A DNA stretch of 47,057 nucleotides. It comes from CAYSUS01 sp964434165. GTDB lineage: Bacteria; Planctomycetota; Planctomycetia; Pirellulales; Thermoguttaceae. The notes below the pieces were generated by a model. It was not told where the DNA came from. It saw nothing but the letters and a program-made list of their open reading frames with translations, and did not search any database. The DNA lies in assembly GCA_964434165.1 (NCBI GenBank), contig CAYSUS010000054.1, positions 1 through 47,057 on the forward strand. Reading direction: 5' to 3'. Shown piece by piece: positions 15,490 to 24,569 of the stretch; positions within the stretch are counted from its first letter, which is position 1, and each line of letters opens with the position of its first letter. The translations under genes were made by a program, and so were the position numbers.

Positions 15490-18400
15490 GGCGTCGGACT
15501 CGCAAGGGACGGGGCGCGGCCGGACTCGACCGCCGCAGCCCGGTCGAGGCACTCCCGGAGTCTCCCGGCCAGCACGCGCACGTGGGGCTCACGGATGATG
15601 TCCAGATGGCGTCCCGGGATGCGATGGACCTCGACCCCACCTTGTGCGTACGCACCCCAGCCGAGGCACGGGTCGCGGGCCACGTCGATCCCCTCGGGCT
15701 GCTCCTCGCTGGCCAGCAGGGTCACCTTGCCGGGGAAGGGCCGGGGGCGGAACTCCCACATCGCCTTGAGGTTCCCCTTGAACACCTCGAAAACGTGGCC
15801 GGCCGTTTCGACGTTGAAGGTCGGCAGAACAACGCCCGCCTTCAGGGCCCGCCGGGAGAAATACACCAGGTGCTCCTCGGGCGTCATGGCCCGGAGCTGC
15901 TCGAGCGACAGGTCGTCGTCGCCAGGAAACAGGGCCATCACCACGGGCAGGAAGTCCTCCTCGGTGGGATCGCGATCCGGTGGCAGGGCTCCCGAGTCGA
16001 ACAGGGCAAGCAGTCCGACGGGCTCGCCCGCGGCGTGAAGCTGCCGCGCGACCTCGAACGCCAGATTGCCCCCCAGCGACCAGCCGCCCAGGTGGTACGG
16101 GCCGTGTGATTGCACCGCGCGCATGGCGGCCGCGTAATGGGCGGCCATCTGTTCGACGTTCTCGTGCGGCGGGCGCCCGCCGTCCAGGCCCACGGCCTGG
16201 AGCCCGTAAAAGGGGCGGCTTCGGCCCAGGTGCTCGGCCAGGGCCTGGTAGCAGAACACCGTGCCTCCGGCCGGGTGCACGCAGAAGAAGGGAAGCCCGT
16301 TCCCCTGCGGCTGCATGAGCACCAGCGACGACTCGGGCGGGCAAACCTCCGGCTCGCGCAGGAGGCGGGCCAGGTGCTCGACCGTGGGCTGCTGAAACAG
16401 CGCAGCCAGCGGCAGGCGACGCCCCGTGCGACGCTCGATCGCCGCGATCATCCTCACGGCCAGCATGGAGTGCCCGCCCAGATCGAAGAAGTTGTCGCTG
16501 GCGCCCACCGGGCTGATGCCCAGCAGCCGCTCCCAGATCTCGGCGACCAGGGCCTCTTCGTCATTGCGCGGCGTTACATAGCCCGCGGACCATTCCGCCC
16601 GCATCGCCGCGGGGGCCGGCAGGGCCCGGCGGTCGAGCTTGCCGTGCGGCGTGCGCGGCAGCTCCGAAAGAAGCACGAAGCGAGGCGGAATCATGTATTC
16701 CGGCAGGCGTTCGCGCAGGGTTTCGCGCAAGAGCGCGACCGTGCGCCGCGACACCAGTCCGGCCAAGGGGTCGTTGGCCAGTCCGCCCCCGTTGCGCAGC
16801 GAAAGCGGTTGTGCGGGGGTCCGACGCGCGCGGCGCTTCGCCCGAGCAGCCGCCCGATGCGCCGCGGCCGCGCGCCGGCGTGACCGACCGGGGCGGGGGC
16901 GACGATCCCGGATCTGCCCCCGATCGATCAGGGTCGCGTCGAACCGGCCGTCCTCGCCCGAGCCGGACCAGGTGATCTTCACGTCGTAACCCAGCGTGTC
17001 GCCGAGCTGCCACAGCGCCTCGGGATCGACCGCGGCGGTCGTCTTCTGGGCTTCATCCGCCGCGGCCTTCAGTTCCGCGACCGTACCCGGCCCGCTCGAG
17101 TCGTCCAGTAGCCGACGCAACGCCAGGTCGCGCACAAGCCGGGCGTTCTCCACGCCGCGAAGCCTCAGGGCGCGGGGTCGCGCTGCGCGCAGCCTGGACG
17201 CGATCCCGTCCACGTCGAGCCGGTCCTCATCGAAGTCCAGCGCCTCGGCCGTCGGCTCGCGCGAAGGCGCGTCGAAACACACGACCGCGTCGTAACGGTA
17301 CTGGACCAGCTCGCTCTCCGCAGGGCCGCGCTTCAACGGGAGATCGACCGACGCGACGCGGGCAAGGTGAGAAGGCAACCCGGCGAACAAGTCCGGATGG
17401 ATCAGCAGCTCCTGCTCGCGCTCCAGGCGGCCCGTGACGCGCTGCCTGAACTCCTCGCGGGTCATCACGTCGTCGGCCAGGCCCGCCTCGATCGACGCGG
17501 CACAGGCCGGCTGAAGCGGCAGGCTTCGCAGGTCGCTCAGGACCACGCGTCCGCCCGGGGCCACCAGGGGCTGAAGTCCCCTGAGCACGCGGAACAGGTA
17601 GTCGATGCCCGGGAAGGTCTGCACCACGCAGGTGAGAAGGACCGTGTCGAAGCTCGCGGGGCGGAGTCCGTCGAAGCGATCGGCGGGACGCTCCAGGACC
17701 TCGACGCGCCCATGCAGTTCCTGCCGGCGATCGACCGCGCCGCGGAGCCATCGGACCGTCTCGCCGGAAAGGTCCGTGGCCACGTAGGACGCGCAGTGCG
17801 GGGCCGCGCGAAACAGGACCAGCCCGGTCTTGCACCCGATCTCCAGGACGCGGCGGGGACGCAAGGCGAGCACTCGCTGGGCCAGAGCCTCGGCCCACTC
17901 GCGCACCGGCTCGTGCGCCAGCGGCCTGCCCGTGCGACTGCTCACCCAGCCGGCCACGTGCAGCGTCGGGTCGGCCGGCGGCGGCGTCTGCCGCAACGCG
18001 GCGTCGGACAGCGTCCTCCAGTAGTTCAGGTGCTCGTCCTCCATCGCCGCCTTCTCGGCCGGGCCGGCGTCGGGCCCGCGGCAGGGCACAACATAGGCCA
18101 CGAGCTGCTGCTCGCCGCCCCGCTCCTCGTGCGTGACCACGGCCGCCTGCTTCACGGCGGGTAGAGCTTCCAGGACGGCCGCCACTTCGCCCGGCTCCAC
18201 GCGGAATCCCCGGATCTTGACCTGCTCGTCCACGCGCCCCAGGAACTCGAGCATCCCGTCGTCGCGCCATCGGCCCAGGTCGCCGCTGCGGTACATCCGG
18301 GCGTGCGGCATGCCGGAGAGCGGATCGGAGACGAAGCGCTCCGCGGTGAGCTCCGGCAGGTGCAAGTACCCCCGGGCAACGCCGGCCCCGCCGATGCAGA

Positions 18401-21005
18401 TCTCGCCCGGGAAGCCGGGCGGCACGGGCTGAAGCCTGTCGTCGAGCACGTAAACCCGCACGCCCTCCAAAGGCCGCCCCAGCGGCGGACGCAAGGCGGC
18501 CGGCTCGTCCAGTCGGGCCATGCACGCCCCGACCGAGGTCTCGGTCGGGCCGTAGGCATTGAACAGACGTCGGCCCGGCGCCCAGCGTCCGACGAGCTCA
18601 GGCGTGATCGCCTCGCCGGCCGACACCACGGTGGCAAGCCCCGGCAGGGCCGCCGGATTCAAGGCCTGAAGCATCGAGGGCGTGAGCTGAGCCACGGTCG
18701 CGCCTTCGCGGCGGATGAGCTCCTCCAGGGCATCCGCTGCAACGCAGGTCTCCGGCTCGGCAATCAGCAGGCACGCCCCGCTGGCCAGGGCCCCGAAGAT
18801 CTCGGCGATCGAACCATCGAACGTAGGGGCGAAGAACTGCAGGTAGCGATCCTTGGGCGAGATCCCCAGCACACGGCCCTGCGCGCGGATGAAGTTGACG
18901 GCGCTGTGATGCTCGACGAGGACGCCCTTGGGCCGGCCCGTGGACCCCGACGTGTAGATGCAATACGCCAGTTGCGCCGGATCGACCGGCCAGTCGCGCG
19001 GCCGATCGCTTAGGACCTGGGACTCCTGCTCGATCTGCTCCAGGCTCAACGCGCGGACCTCGCCCGTGCCGACTCGGCTCAGCAACCCGTCCGCGGCGAT
19101 CAGCAAGGCCGGTTGGGCATCGGTCAGGAGCATGGCCAGCCGCGCGGGCGGCTGCACCGGGTCCAGCGGCACATACGCGGCCCCGGCCTTGAGCGTGCCG
19201 AGCAGCACGGCCACCAGATCGCACGATCGCGGCAGGGCCACCGCGACGAGCTGCTCGGCGCCTACGCCGCGGCTGCGCAGACATCGGGCGATGCGGTTCG
19301 CCCGGCCGTTCAACGCCGCGTAGGTCATCTCCTTCCCGCCGAATCGCACCGCAGGATGCTCCGGGTCGCTGGCTGCCCGGCTCTCCAGCAGCTCGTGCAG
19401 GCAGCACGGCGAGGCCGCAATCGAGTCGGACTGGCTGAACTCCAGCAGCACGCAGTCGCGCGTGTGGCGGGGCATCAGCGGGAGTTGGGCCACGGGGCAA
19501 GCCGGATCGGTCACGGCTTCGCCCAGGAGCGTCTCCAGCGCCTCCAGGAGCCGCCGCATCGAGGCCTGGTCGAACAGCGCGGTGCGGTACTCGGCGTGGC
19601 CGGTCAGCCGTCCTTCCTCTTCCCAGCAGTAGAGCGTCAGATCGTGCTTCGCCGTGCCCGGATCGACCACCAGCGGCTCGATCTTCAGGCCCGAGGCGGT
19701 CGGCAATCGCAGCGGCGCGTTTTGATACACCAGGGCGACCTGGAAGAGTGGATCGTGGTCGCGGCGACGCTCCGGCGCCACCAGCTCCACGAGCCGCTCG
19801 AATGGCAGCTCCTGGCGCTGCAGGGCCTCGAGCAGGCGCCGGTGGACGCGGCGCGCGAAGTCCGCAAACGTGACTTCCTCGCGCAGGTCGCTCCGCACGA
19901 CGAGGGTGTTGACGAAGAACCCGATGAGTCCCTCGGTCTCCGGGCGGGTGCGCCCGGCCACGGCCGTGCCCACCGTCACGTCGCGAGCGCGGCATATCCT
20001 GGCCAGCAGGACCTTCAGCGCCGCCAGCACGACGGCAAAGGGCGTGGTCCCCAAGTCGCCGGCCAACCGTCGCACGCGGGCCGAGAGGTCGCCCGACCAC
20101 GAAAACGGCTCCAGGGCCCCGTCGCAGCCCACCGTTGCCGGTCGTGGGCGGTCCGTGGGCAACTGGAGCGCCTCGGGCGGTGGATCGAGGAGTTCCTTCC
20201 AGTAATCGAGCAGCCGCTCTAGCGCATCGCCCACAAGCCGCTCGCGCTGCCATGCCGCATAATCGGCGTACTGGATCGCCAGCGGCGGAAGCGGATCGGG
20301 CCGCCCCCGCAGCGCGGCCTCGTAGAGCGCCGCCAGCTCGCGGAGGATCACGTCCATGGACCAACCGTCGCACACGATGTGGTGCATCGTCAGAAGCACC
20401 ACGCGCCGGTCGGCGCCCAGCCGGAAAAGCGTCGCCCGCGCCAAGGGCCCCCGCGCCAGATCGAATGGCCGCCGCGCCTCCTCACGCAGCAGGACCTGGA
20501 GGCGTAACGATCGGGACTCCTCGTCGGGATCGCCGATCTCCACGCGGGCCAAGGGCAACTCGCCGCGCGCGGCGATCGCCCGCCGCGGCTCGCCCTGGTC
20601 GGCCGGGTAGGTCGTACGGAGCGTCTCGTGGCGCGCGACCAGCCCGGCCAGGGCCTTCTCCAGCGCCGATTCGTCCAGCGGCCCAGTCAGGCGCACGGCC
20701 ACGGGCACGTTGTACCGCGGGTGCCCGGGCAGCAACTGATCGAGAAACCAGAGGCGCTGCTCGGCGTAGGAGAGCACGGGCGGCGCGTCGGCAGGGCGCT
20801 TGGCGACGCGGCCGGCCGCGGCCCGGCGCCGGGCGGCCGCGAGGAGCCCCTGCTCCAGGATCGCCCGCTTGGCCGGCGACAGCCGCTCGATCCGCTGTTG
20901 GAAGTCCTTCATCGGGCTGGCCGTTCCAGGGCATCGCGTCGTGCATGCTTCTGCGGCGTCGTGCATGACACGCTCGCTCGACGCGTCCGTGCCCGTCCGG
21001 GGCAT
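15486..21005 (-). CDS. Single-module NRPS, C-A(MT)-T-TE
   Basis: This 1839-residue protein joins one amino acid to an acyl group and releases the product. In order: condensation domain (about 75-500; HHIVCDGWS at 207-215); adenylation domain (about 535-975 and 1415-1462; YTSGSTGRPKG, NAYGPTE, YRSGDLGRW, GRVDEQVKIRGFRVEPGE, and PHGKLDRR) interrupted after motif A8 by a methyltransferase (about 985-1360; VLEIGCKTG at 1052-1060, VVQTFPGIDYL); carrier domain (DNFFDLGGHSML, Ser1512); thioesterase (GWSLGG, Ser1642). By hand alignment the specificity residues read D-G-A-Q-V-A-A-V-G, whose substrate I cannot name. The ATG at 21003-21005 couples to the ligase stop (TGATG). An ATG at 20912 begins where homology begins and could be the true start. 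Residues 1361-1400 are an odd Arg-rich linker. Confidence 0.9.
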   Translation of the reverse strand: MPRTGTDASSERVMHDAAEACTTRCPGTASPMKDFQQRIERLSPAKRAILEQGLLAAARRRAAAGRVAKRPADAPPVLSYAEQRLWFLDQLLPGHPRYNVPVAVRLTGPLDESALEKALAGLVARHETLRTTYPADQGEPRRAIAARGELPLARVEIGDPDEESRSLRLQVLLREEARRPFDLARGPLARATLFRLGADRRVVLLTMHHIVCDGWSMDVILRELAALYEAALRGRPDPLPPLAIQYADYAAWQRERLVGDALERLLDYWKELLDPPPEALQLPTDRPRPATVGCDGALEPFSWSGDLSARVRRLAGDLGTTPFAVVLAALKVLLARICRARDVTVGTAVAGRTRPETEGLIGFFVNTLVVRSDLREEVTFADFARRVHRRLLEALQRQELPFERLVELVAPERRRDHDPLFQVALVYQNAPLRLPTASGLKIEPLVVDPGTAKHDLTLYCWEEEGRLTGHAEYRTALFDQASMRRLLEALETLLGEAVTDPACPVAQLPLMPRHTRDCVLLEFSQSDSIAASPCCLHELLESRAASDPEHPAVRFGGKEMTYAALNGRANRIARCLRSRGVGAEQLVAVALPRSCDLVAVLLGTLKAGAAYVPLDPVQPPARLAMLLTDAQPALLIAADGLLSRVGTGEVRALSLEQIEQESQVLSDRPRDWPVDPAQLAYCIYTSGSTGRPKGVLVEHHSAVNFIRAQGRVLGISPKDRYLQFFAPTFDGSIAEIFGALASGACLLIAEPETCVAADALEELIRREGATVAQLTPSMLQALNPAALPGLATVVSAGEAITPELVGRWAPGRRLFNAYGPTETSVGACMARLDEPAALRPPLGRPLEGVRVYVLDDRLQPVPPGFPGEICIGGAGVARGYLHLPELTAERFVSDPLSGMPHARMYRSGDLGRWRDDGMLEFLGRVDEQVKIRGFRVEPGEVAAVLEALPAVKQAAVVTHEERGGEQQLVAYVVPCRGPDAGPAEKAAMEDEHLNYWRTLSDAALRQTPPPADPTLHVAGWVSSRTGRPLAHEPVREWAEALAQRVLALRPRRVLEIGCKTGLVLFRAAPHCASYVATDLSGETVRWLRGAVDRRQELHGRVEVLERPADRFDGLRPASFDTVLLTCVVQTFPGIDYLFRVLRGLQPLVAPGGRVVLSDLRSLPLQPACAASIEAGLADDVMTREEFRQRVTGRLEREQELLIHPDLFAGLPSHLARVASVDLPLKRGPAESELVQYRYDAVVCFDAPSREPTAEALDFDEDRLDVDGIASRLRAARPRALRLRGVENARLVRDLALRRLLDDSSGPGTVAELKAAADEAQKTTAAVDPEALWQLGDTLGYDVKITWSGSGEDGRFDATLIDRGQIRDRRPRPGRSRRRAAAAHRAAARAKRRARRTPAQPLSLRNGGGLANDPLAGLVSRRTVALLRETLRERLPEYMIPPRFVLLSELPRTPHGKLDRRALPAPAAMRAEWSAGYVTPRNDEEALVAEIWERLLGISPVGASDNFFDLGGHSMLAVRMIAAIERRTGRRLPLAALFQQPTVEHLARLLREPEVCPPESSLVLMQPQGNGLPFFCVHPAGGTVFCYQALAEHLGRSRPFYGLQAVGLDGGRPPHENVEQMAAHYAAAMRAVQSHGPYHLGGWSLGGNLAFEVARQLHAAGEPVGLLALFDSGALPPDRDPTEEDFLPVVMALFPGDDDLSLEQLRAMTPEEHLVYFSRRALKAGVVLPTFNVETAGHVFEVFKGNLKAMWEFRPRPFPGKVTLLASEEQPEGIDVARDPCLGWGAYAQGGVEVHRIPGRHLDIIREPHVRVLAGRLRECLDRAAAVESGRAPSLASPTP

Positions 21006-23173
21006 CAAAGTCCACGATGCGGAAGCCCGGGGGGACCGTCCACAATGGTCGCGCGCTCGGCCTCCTCCTCGGGCATCCTCTCCAGGCGGTCCAGCAGGCC
21101 GTCGATGCGCTCGGGCGCGTCCTGCTCGGCCAGCGCCGTGGCGATCAGCTCCGCCAGGCCGGCCACCGTCGGTCGCTCGAACAGCTTCGCCAGGTCCAGC
21201 TCGACGGGCACGGCATCGCGGAGGCGCACGTACAACCCGCTGGCCAGGAGGGAATTGCCCCCCAGGGCGAAAAAGTTGTCGTGGATCCCGACCCGCTCCA
21301 GGCCCAGCACGTCAGCCCACACCGCCGCGATCTCCTCCTCAAGGGGTGTGCGGGCCGCGACGTACTCGGTCGTCTCCGCCGCCGGGGCCTCGGCCCGCCA
21401 TTGCGCCAGGACCTCCAGCCGGCCGTCCAGCAGCATGTCCCGCGCGAGACGGCGACGCGGCTTGCCGCTGGAAGTCCGCGGCAGCCGTCCGGAAGCGACC
21501 AGGGCGATTGTCGAGGGCGGAAACAGGTATTCCTCGATCACCGCATTGCGGATGCTCTCCAGGATCTGCCTGTAGTCGTGCCGCCGGCCGCCGCGGACCT
21601 CGTGGATGATGACCAGGCCCTCGCGTTCCTCCCCGTCGCACGAGCATGCCACGCAGCGCCCCGCGATCAAGGCAGGATGGCTCGGGGCGACCGCCGCCTC
21701 GACGTCGTGCGGGTGGTAGTTCCGGCCGTTGATGATAATCAGCTCCTTCAGGCGGCCCACGACGAACAGCTCGCCCTGGTCCATGAACCCCAGGTCGCCC
21801 GTGCGCAGGAAGACCCCCTCGTCGTCGGCGTCGGCCAGCCGGGCGGCGAAGACCCGCTGCGTCTCTTCCGGCCGGTCCCAGTATCCCTGGGCGACGTTGG
21901 GCGATTGCACCCAGATCTCGCCGACCTGCCCCGGCTCGGCCTCGCGCCGCGTCGTCGGATCGACGATCGCCACGCGATGCCCCGACCACGCTCTGCCGCA
22001 CCCCACCAGGCGCCGTGCCCCGGGCGCATCGACCGGGCAGCGCTCGGCGCGGTTCTCTTCCAGGGCCCGGCGATCGAACGTCCGCACGGCCGGGGCTTCG
22101 TACCAGCGCCGGCTGGAGACGTTCAGCACCGCCTCGGCCAGCCCGTACGCGGGGAGAAACGTCTCGCGCCGGAACCCGTACGGCCCGAACGTCTCGACGA
22201 ACCGATCGAGCGTCTCGGCGCGGACCGGCTCCGCCGCCACGGCGGCGATCTTCCAGCAGCTCAGATCGAGGTCCTCGCACTCGGCGGCGCGAATCTTGCG
22301 CGCGCACAGGTCGTAAGCGAAGTTCGGTCCGCCGCTGGTCGTGCCGCGGTAGTCCGAGATCGCCCGGAGCCATCGCATCGGACGCTCGACGAACGCGGCC
22401 GGCGACATGAACACGGTGCGCCGGCCGCTGTACACCGGCAGCAGCACGCCGGCGATCAGCCCGAAGTCGTGGTACGGTGGCAGCCACGTCACCCCGACCA
22501 CTTCGTCGATGTCCTCGCGGTGCATGGCCGCCAGGCTGGCAGTCAGGTTGCCGTGCGAGACGACGATGCCGCGGGGCTTGCCGGTCGAGCCGGAGGTGTA
22601 TTGCAGAAAAGCCATGCGCGCCGCGTCATACCCCCGGGGCTGCCAGGTGACGGGATTCGCCTGGCAAACCTCCTCCAACGCAACCATCCGCATCCGCGAG
22701 ATATTGCACAGCGGGCCGCTCACGGCCCCGACCACGTTGTGGGCGCCCAGGATGTACCGCGCCCGCGCGTCTTCCACCACGGCCTCCAAACGCGGCAGCG
22801 TGCGGCTGAGCCGGAGCAGGTCGGGCGGGTTGACCGGCACGGGCACCGCGCCGGCGTACATGCACCCGTACAGGGCCTCGAGGAAGTCCAGCCCCGAATC
22901 GAACAGGAGTAAGACGCGCTCGCCCTCGGCCCCGCGGGCTTGAAGCCCCGCCGCCACGGTTCGCGCGCGGAGGTCCAGCTCGCCGTAGCTCCAGGTCGCC
23001 TGGGCGGTCTCGCCGTCTTCGAGAAACGTGAACGAGGGCCCGTGCGGCGTCGTCTCCGCGCGCCACCGGAGCACCGCCACCAGGGTGCGAAGGTCGGCGG
23101 GCGGACCATGGCCGCCCCCGCGCGAAGCGTGCGGATTCCCCCCAAACCGTATCGCAGCACTGGTTCCCAGCAT
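21005..23173 (-). CDS. Fatty-acyl-AMP ligase fused to an acyl carrier domain
   Basis: The enzyme activates a fatty acid with ATP and, unlike CoA ligases, passes it to a carrier domain. The 722 residues show YTSGSTGKPRG (192-202), then the FAAL-type WLPPYHDFGLIAGVL and SGGPNFAYDLC, GYW-type and RTGDLGFMDQGELFVVGR motifs and RNYHPHDVEAAV. A carrier domain follows (DNFFALGGNSLL). The ATG at 23171-23173 has a weak GGA upstream; a GTG at 23230 or further is possible, since the frame stays open to 23278. It leads a three-gene operon (ligase, NRPS, sulfotransferase). Its product should be the acyl donor for the NRPS condensation domain. This ligase-NRPS pairing is known from lipopeptide starters. 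Confidence 0.88.
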   Translation of the reverse strand: MLGTSAAIRFGGNPHASRGGGHGPPADLRTLVAVLRWRAETTPHGPSFTFLEDGETAQATWSYGELDLRARTVAAGLQARGAEGERVLLLFDSGLDFLEALYGCMYAGAVPVPVNPPDLLRLSRTLPRLEAVVEDARARYILGAHNVVGAVSGPLCNISRMRMVALEEVCQANPVTWQPRGYDAARMAFLQYTSGSTGKPRGIVVSHGNLTASLAAMHREDIDEVVGVTWLPPYHDFGLIAGVLLPVYSGRRTVFMSPAAFVERPMRWLRAISDYRGTTSGGPNFAYDLCARKIRAAECEDLDLSCWKIAAVAAEPVRAETLDRFVETFGPYGFRRETFLPAYGLAEAVLNVSSRRWYEAPAVRTFDRRALEENRAERCPVDAPGARRLVGCGRAWSGHRVAIVDPTTRREAEPGQVGEIWVQSPNVAQGYWDRPEETQRVFAARLADADDEGVFLRTGDLGFMDQGELFVVGRLKELIIINGRNYHPHDVEAAVAPSHPALIAGRCVACSCDGEEREGLVIIHEVRGGRRHDYRQILESIRNAVIEEYLFPPSTIALVASGRLPRTSSGKPRRRLARDMLLDGRLEVLAQWRAEAPAAETTEYVAARTPLEEEIAAVWADVLGLERVGIHDNFFALGGNSLLASGLYVRLRDAVPVELDLAKLFERPTVAGLAELIATALAEQDAPERIDGLLDRLERMPEEEAERATIVDGPPGLPHRGL

Positions 23174-23273
23174 GCTCGTCCAAATCGCCCAGGCTTCCTT
23201 CGGGATAGTCGTCTCCCAATTATGACGCACGCTGGAACATTGTTGCCTTTCTTCACCAGAACTGCAATTTTGC

Positions 23274-23288
23274 GGCAACGGCGTTGCC
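23274..23288. promoter_or_regulatory. Perfect palindrome upstream of the biosynthetic operon
   Basis: GGCAACG-G-CGTTGCC is a 15-base dyad about 100 bases before the chosen ligase start. GTTGCC/GGCAAC occurs again close by at about 23242 and 23333. The neighbourhood (23215-23300) is less GC-rich than its surroundings, as expected for a promoter, but I cannot pick convincing -35 and -10 boxes. It could be an operator. Confidence 0.35.
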
Positions 23289-23382
23289 TTGCCTCAACCG
23301 CATAGACGTTACGGGTGATGCGGCTGACAGGCAACCAGCCACTACACAGAGGGGTTGCGGTGAGGAAGGGCGCGCTCGCAGC

Positions 23383-23396
23383 CGACTTCGAAGTCG
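23383..23396. repeat. Short palindrome related to the dispersed hairpin
   Basis: CGACTTCGAAGTCG is a 14-base perfect palindrome 14 bases past the stop of the next gene. It lacks the inner CCGG-type bases of the larger repeat but shares GACTTC/GAAGTC, so it may be a collapsed copy. Confidence 0.45.
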
Positions 23397-23409
23397 CCGG
23401 GTCGCTGCT

Positions 23410-24324
23410 TCAATTGCCGCGCGCGCCGTTGGCTCGCAGAGCCTGCCGGAACAGCGATTCCAGGGCCGCGGCGGCCGCCTCGGTCAGGTTCCCGGCGGCC
23501 GCGACCGAAGCCGCCTCCTCCGGTAGAGGGATTTCCCGGCCGGGTGGAAGGCGCGTCGCCGCGATCGCGTCGGCCGCCGGCATGCCCAGCGTCACCTTGC
23601 TGCCGTCCACGTGCAGGGGGGTGGTGCGGATCAGATTCGGCCGCACCAGAACGGCGGGCCCGCGGGCCTCGCCGTACGCTCCCCGGGCGTCCACGTCGAT
23701 GCGCCACACGAGCGAGGCCAGGCCGCCGTCCTCGGGCCGCACGAGGAACAGATAACGCAACACGACCGGACGGTGCTCGCCTTCGACGAGCAGATACGTT
23801 GGGGCATCGACGACGGCCATCGTCGAAGAGGCCGCGACCTGCTCGATCTTGCCGAGGTGCGCAAGGGCGCGCCCCAGGATCGCCGTCTTGAGAATGCCCG
23901 GACTGATCCCCAACTCCTCCGGCGTTTCTTTGGCCAGGATCCGATCGACGTCGCCAACCGTGGCACCCACGCCGATGCCGATGGCATCCAGGCGCCACGG
24001 GGGGCTGCCTTGGTCGTCGGCCGGCACGACCCGCGCGGCCATCACCGTGAACAGGTACTCCGAGGCGGCGCGTCCGAACACGGGAATCGCGTCCACGTCC
24101 CCCTCGGCCAGCTTGTTGCGGGCCTTGAAGACCAGGTGCGACCAGCCCTCCGGCGCGGTGTCGTCCACGCGGGTCTTCGGGGCGATCCGCTCCACGGGGC
24201 GCCGCGTGGTGTCGATGCGAACCGCGGGATGCGACTGGCACCAGCCGAGCATCGAGGCCAGGACGGTGCCGCCCACGACCGTGACGAAGATGCCGACAAA
24301 CAGGCGAGACCGCCTCGGCTTCAT
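23410..24324 (-). CDS. Membrane-anchored protein of unknown function
   Basis: I recognise no family in these 304 residues. An N-terminal helix (SRLFVGIFVTVVGGTVLASMLGW) acts as signal or anchor, with basic residues before it, so the rest is outside the cytoplasm. A few Gly-rich turns (IGIGVGATVGDVDRILA) and a low-complexity Ala/Glu tail are visible. The ATG at 24322-24324 fits the start of the helix. It stands alone, with about 240 bases on either side: 24325-24569 holds no gene, only a fragment near 24453-24478 (AAGGGGCCAGGCACTG) of a type often seen dispersed between genes in such genomes. Its promoter is not obvious. Confidence 0.72.
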   Translation of the reverse strand: MKPRRSRLFVGIFVTVVGGTVLASMLGWCQSHPAVRIDTTRRPVERIAPKTRVDDTAPEGWSHLVFKARNKLAEGDVDAIPVFGRAASEYLFTVMAARVVPADDQGSPPWRLDAIGIGVGATVGDVDRILAKETPEELGISPGILKTAILGRALAHLGKIEQVAASSTMAVVDAPTYLLVEGEHRPVVLRYLFLVRPEDGGLASLVWRIDVDARGAYGEARGPAVLVRPNLIRTTPLHVDGSKVTLGMPAADAIAATRLPPGREIPLPEEAASVAAAGNLTEAAAAALESLFRQALRANGARGN

Positions 24325-24569
24325 GCTGGTGCTCCGCGCCAGTCAGGTGCGTTCCGGCCCTCGATCGGCGCCATTCTAGCTCACACGGCGGAAGGCTTCG
24401 AGATCGAAAACGCGTCGGGCCTGAAGGAAGTACGGTCCGGCGCGCCACGTGGTTCAAGGGGCCAGGCACTGTTTTCCCGACCCGCTGTTCGTCTCGCGCC
24501 AGACCAGCCGCGGCGGCCCCGCGGAATGGGACCCGGTGCCCTCACGGCAAACGGCGCCAGGCCCCGCCT

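Noticed and set aside
18500..18820. Naming the amino acid loaded by the NRPS from the code D-G-A-Q-V-A-A-V-G
   Set aside because: The residues come from a hand alignment and match no code I can recall with confidence, so no substrate is claimed.
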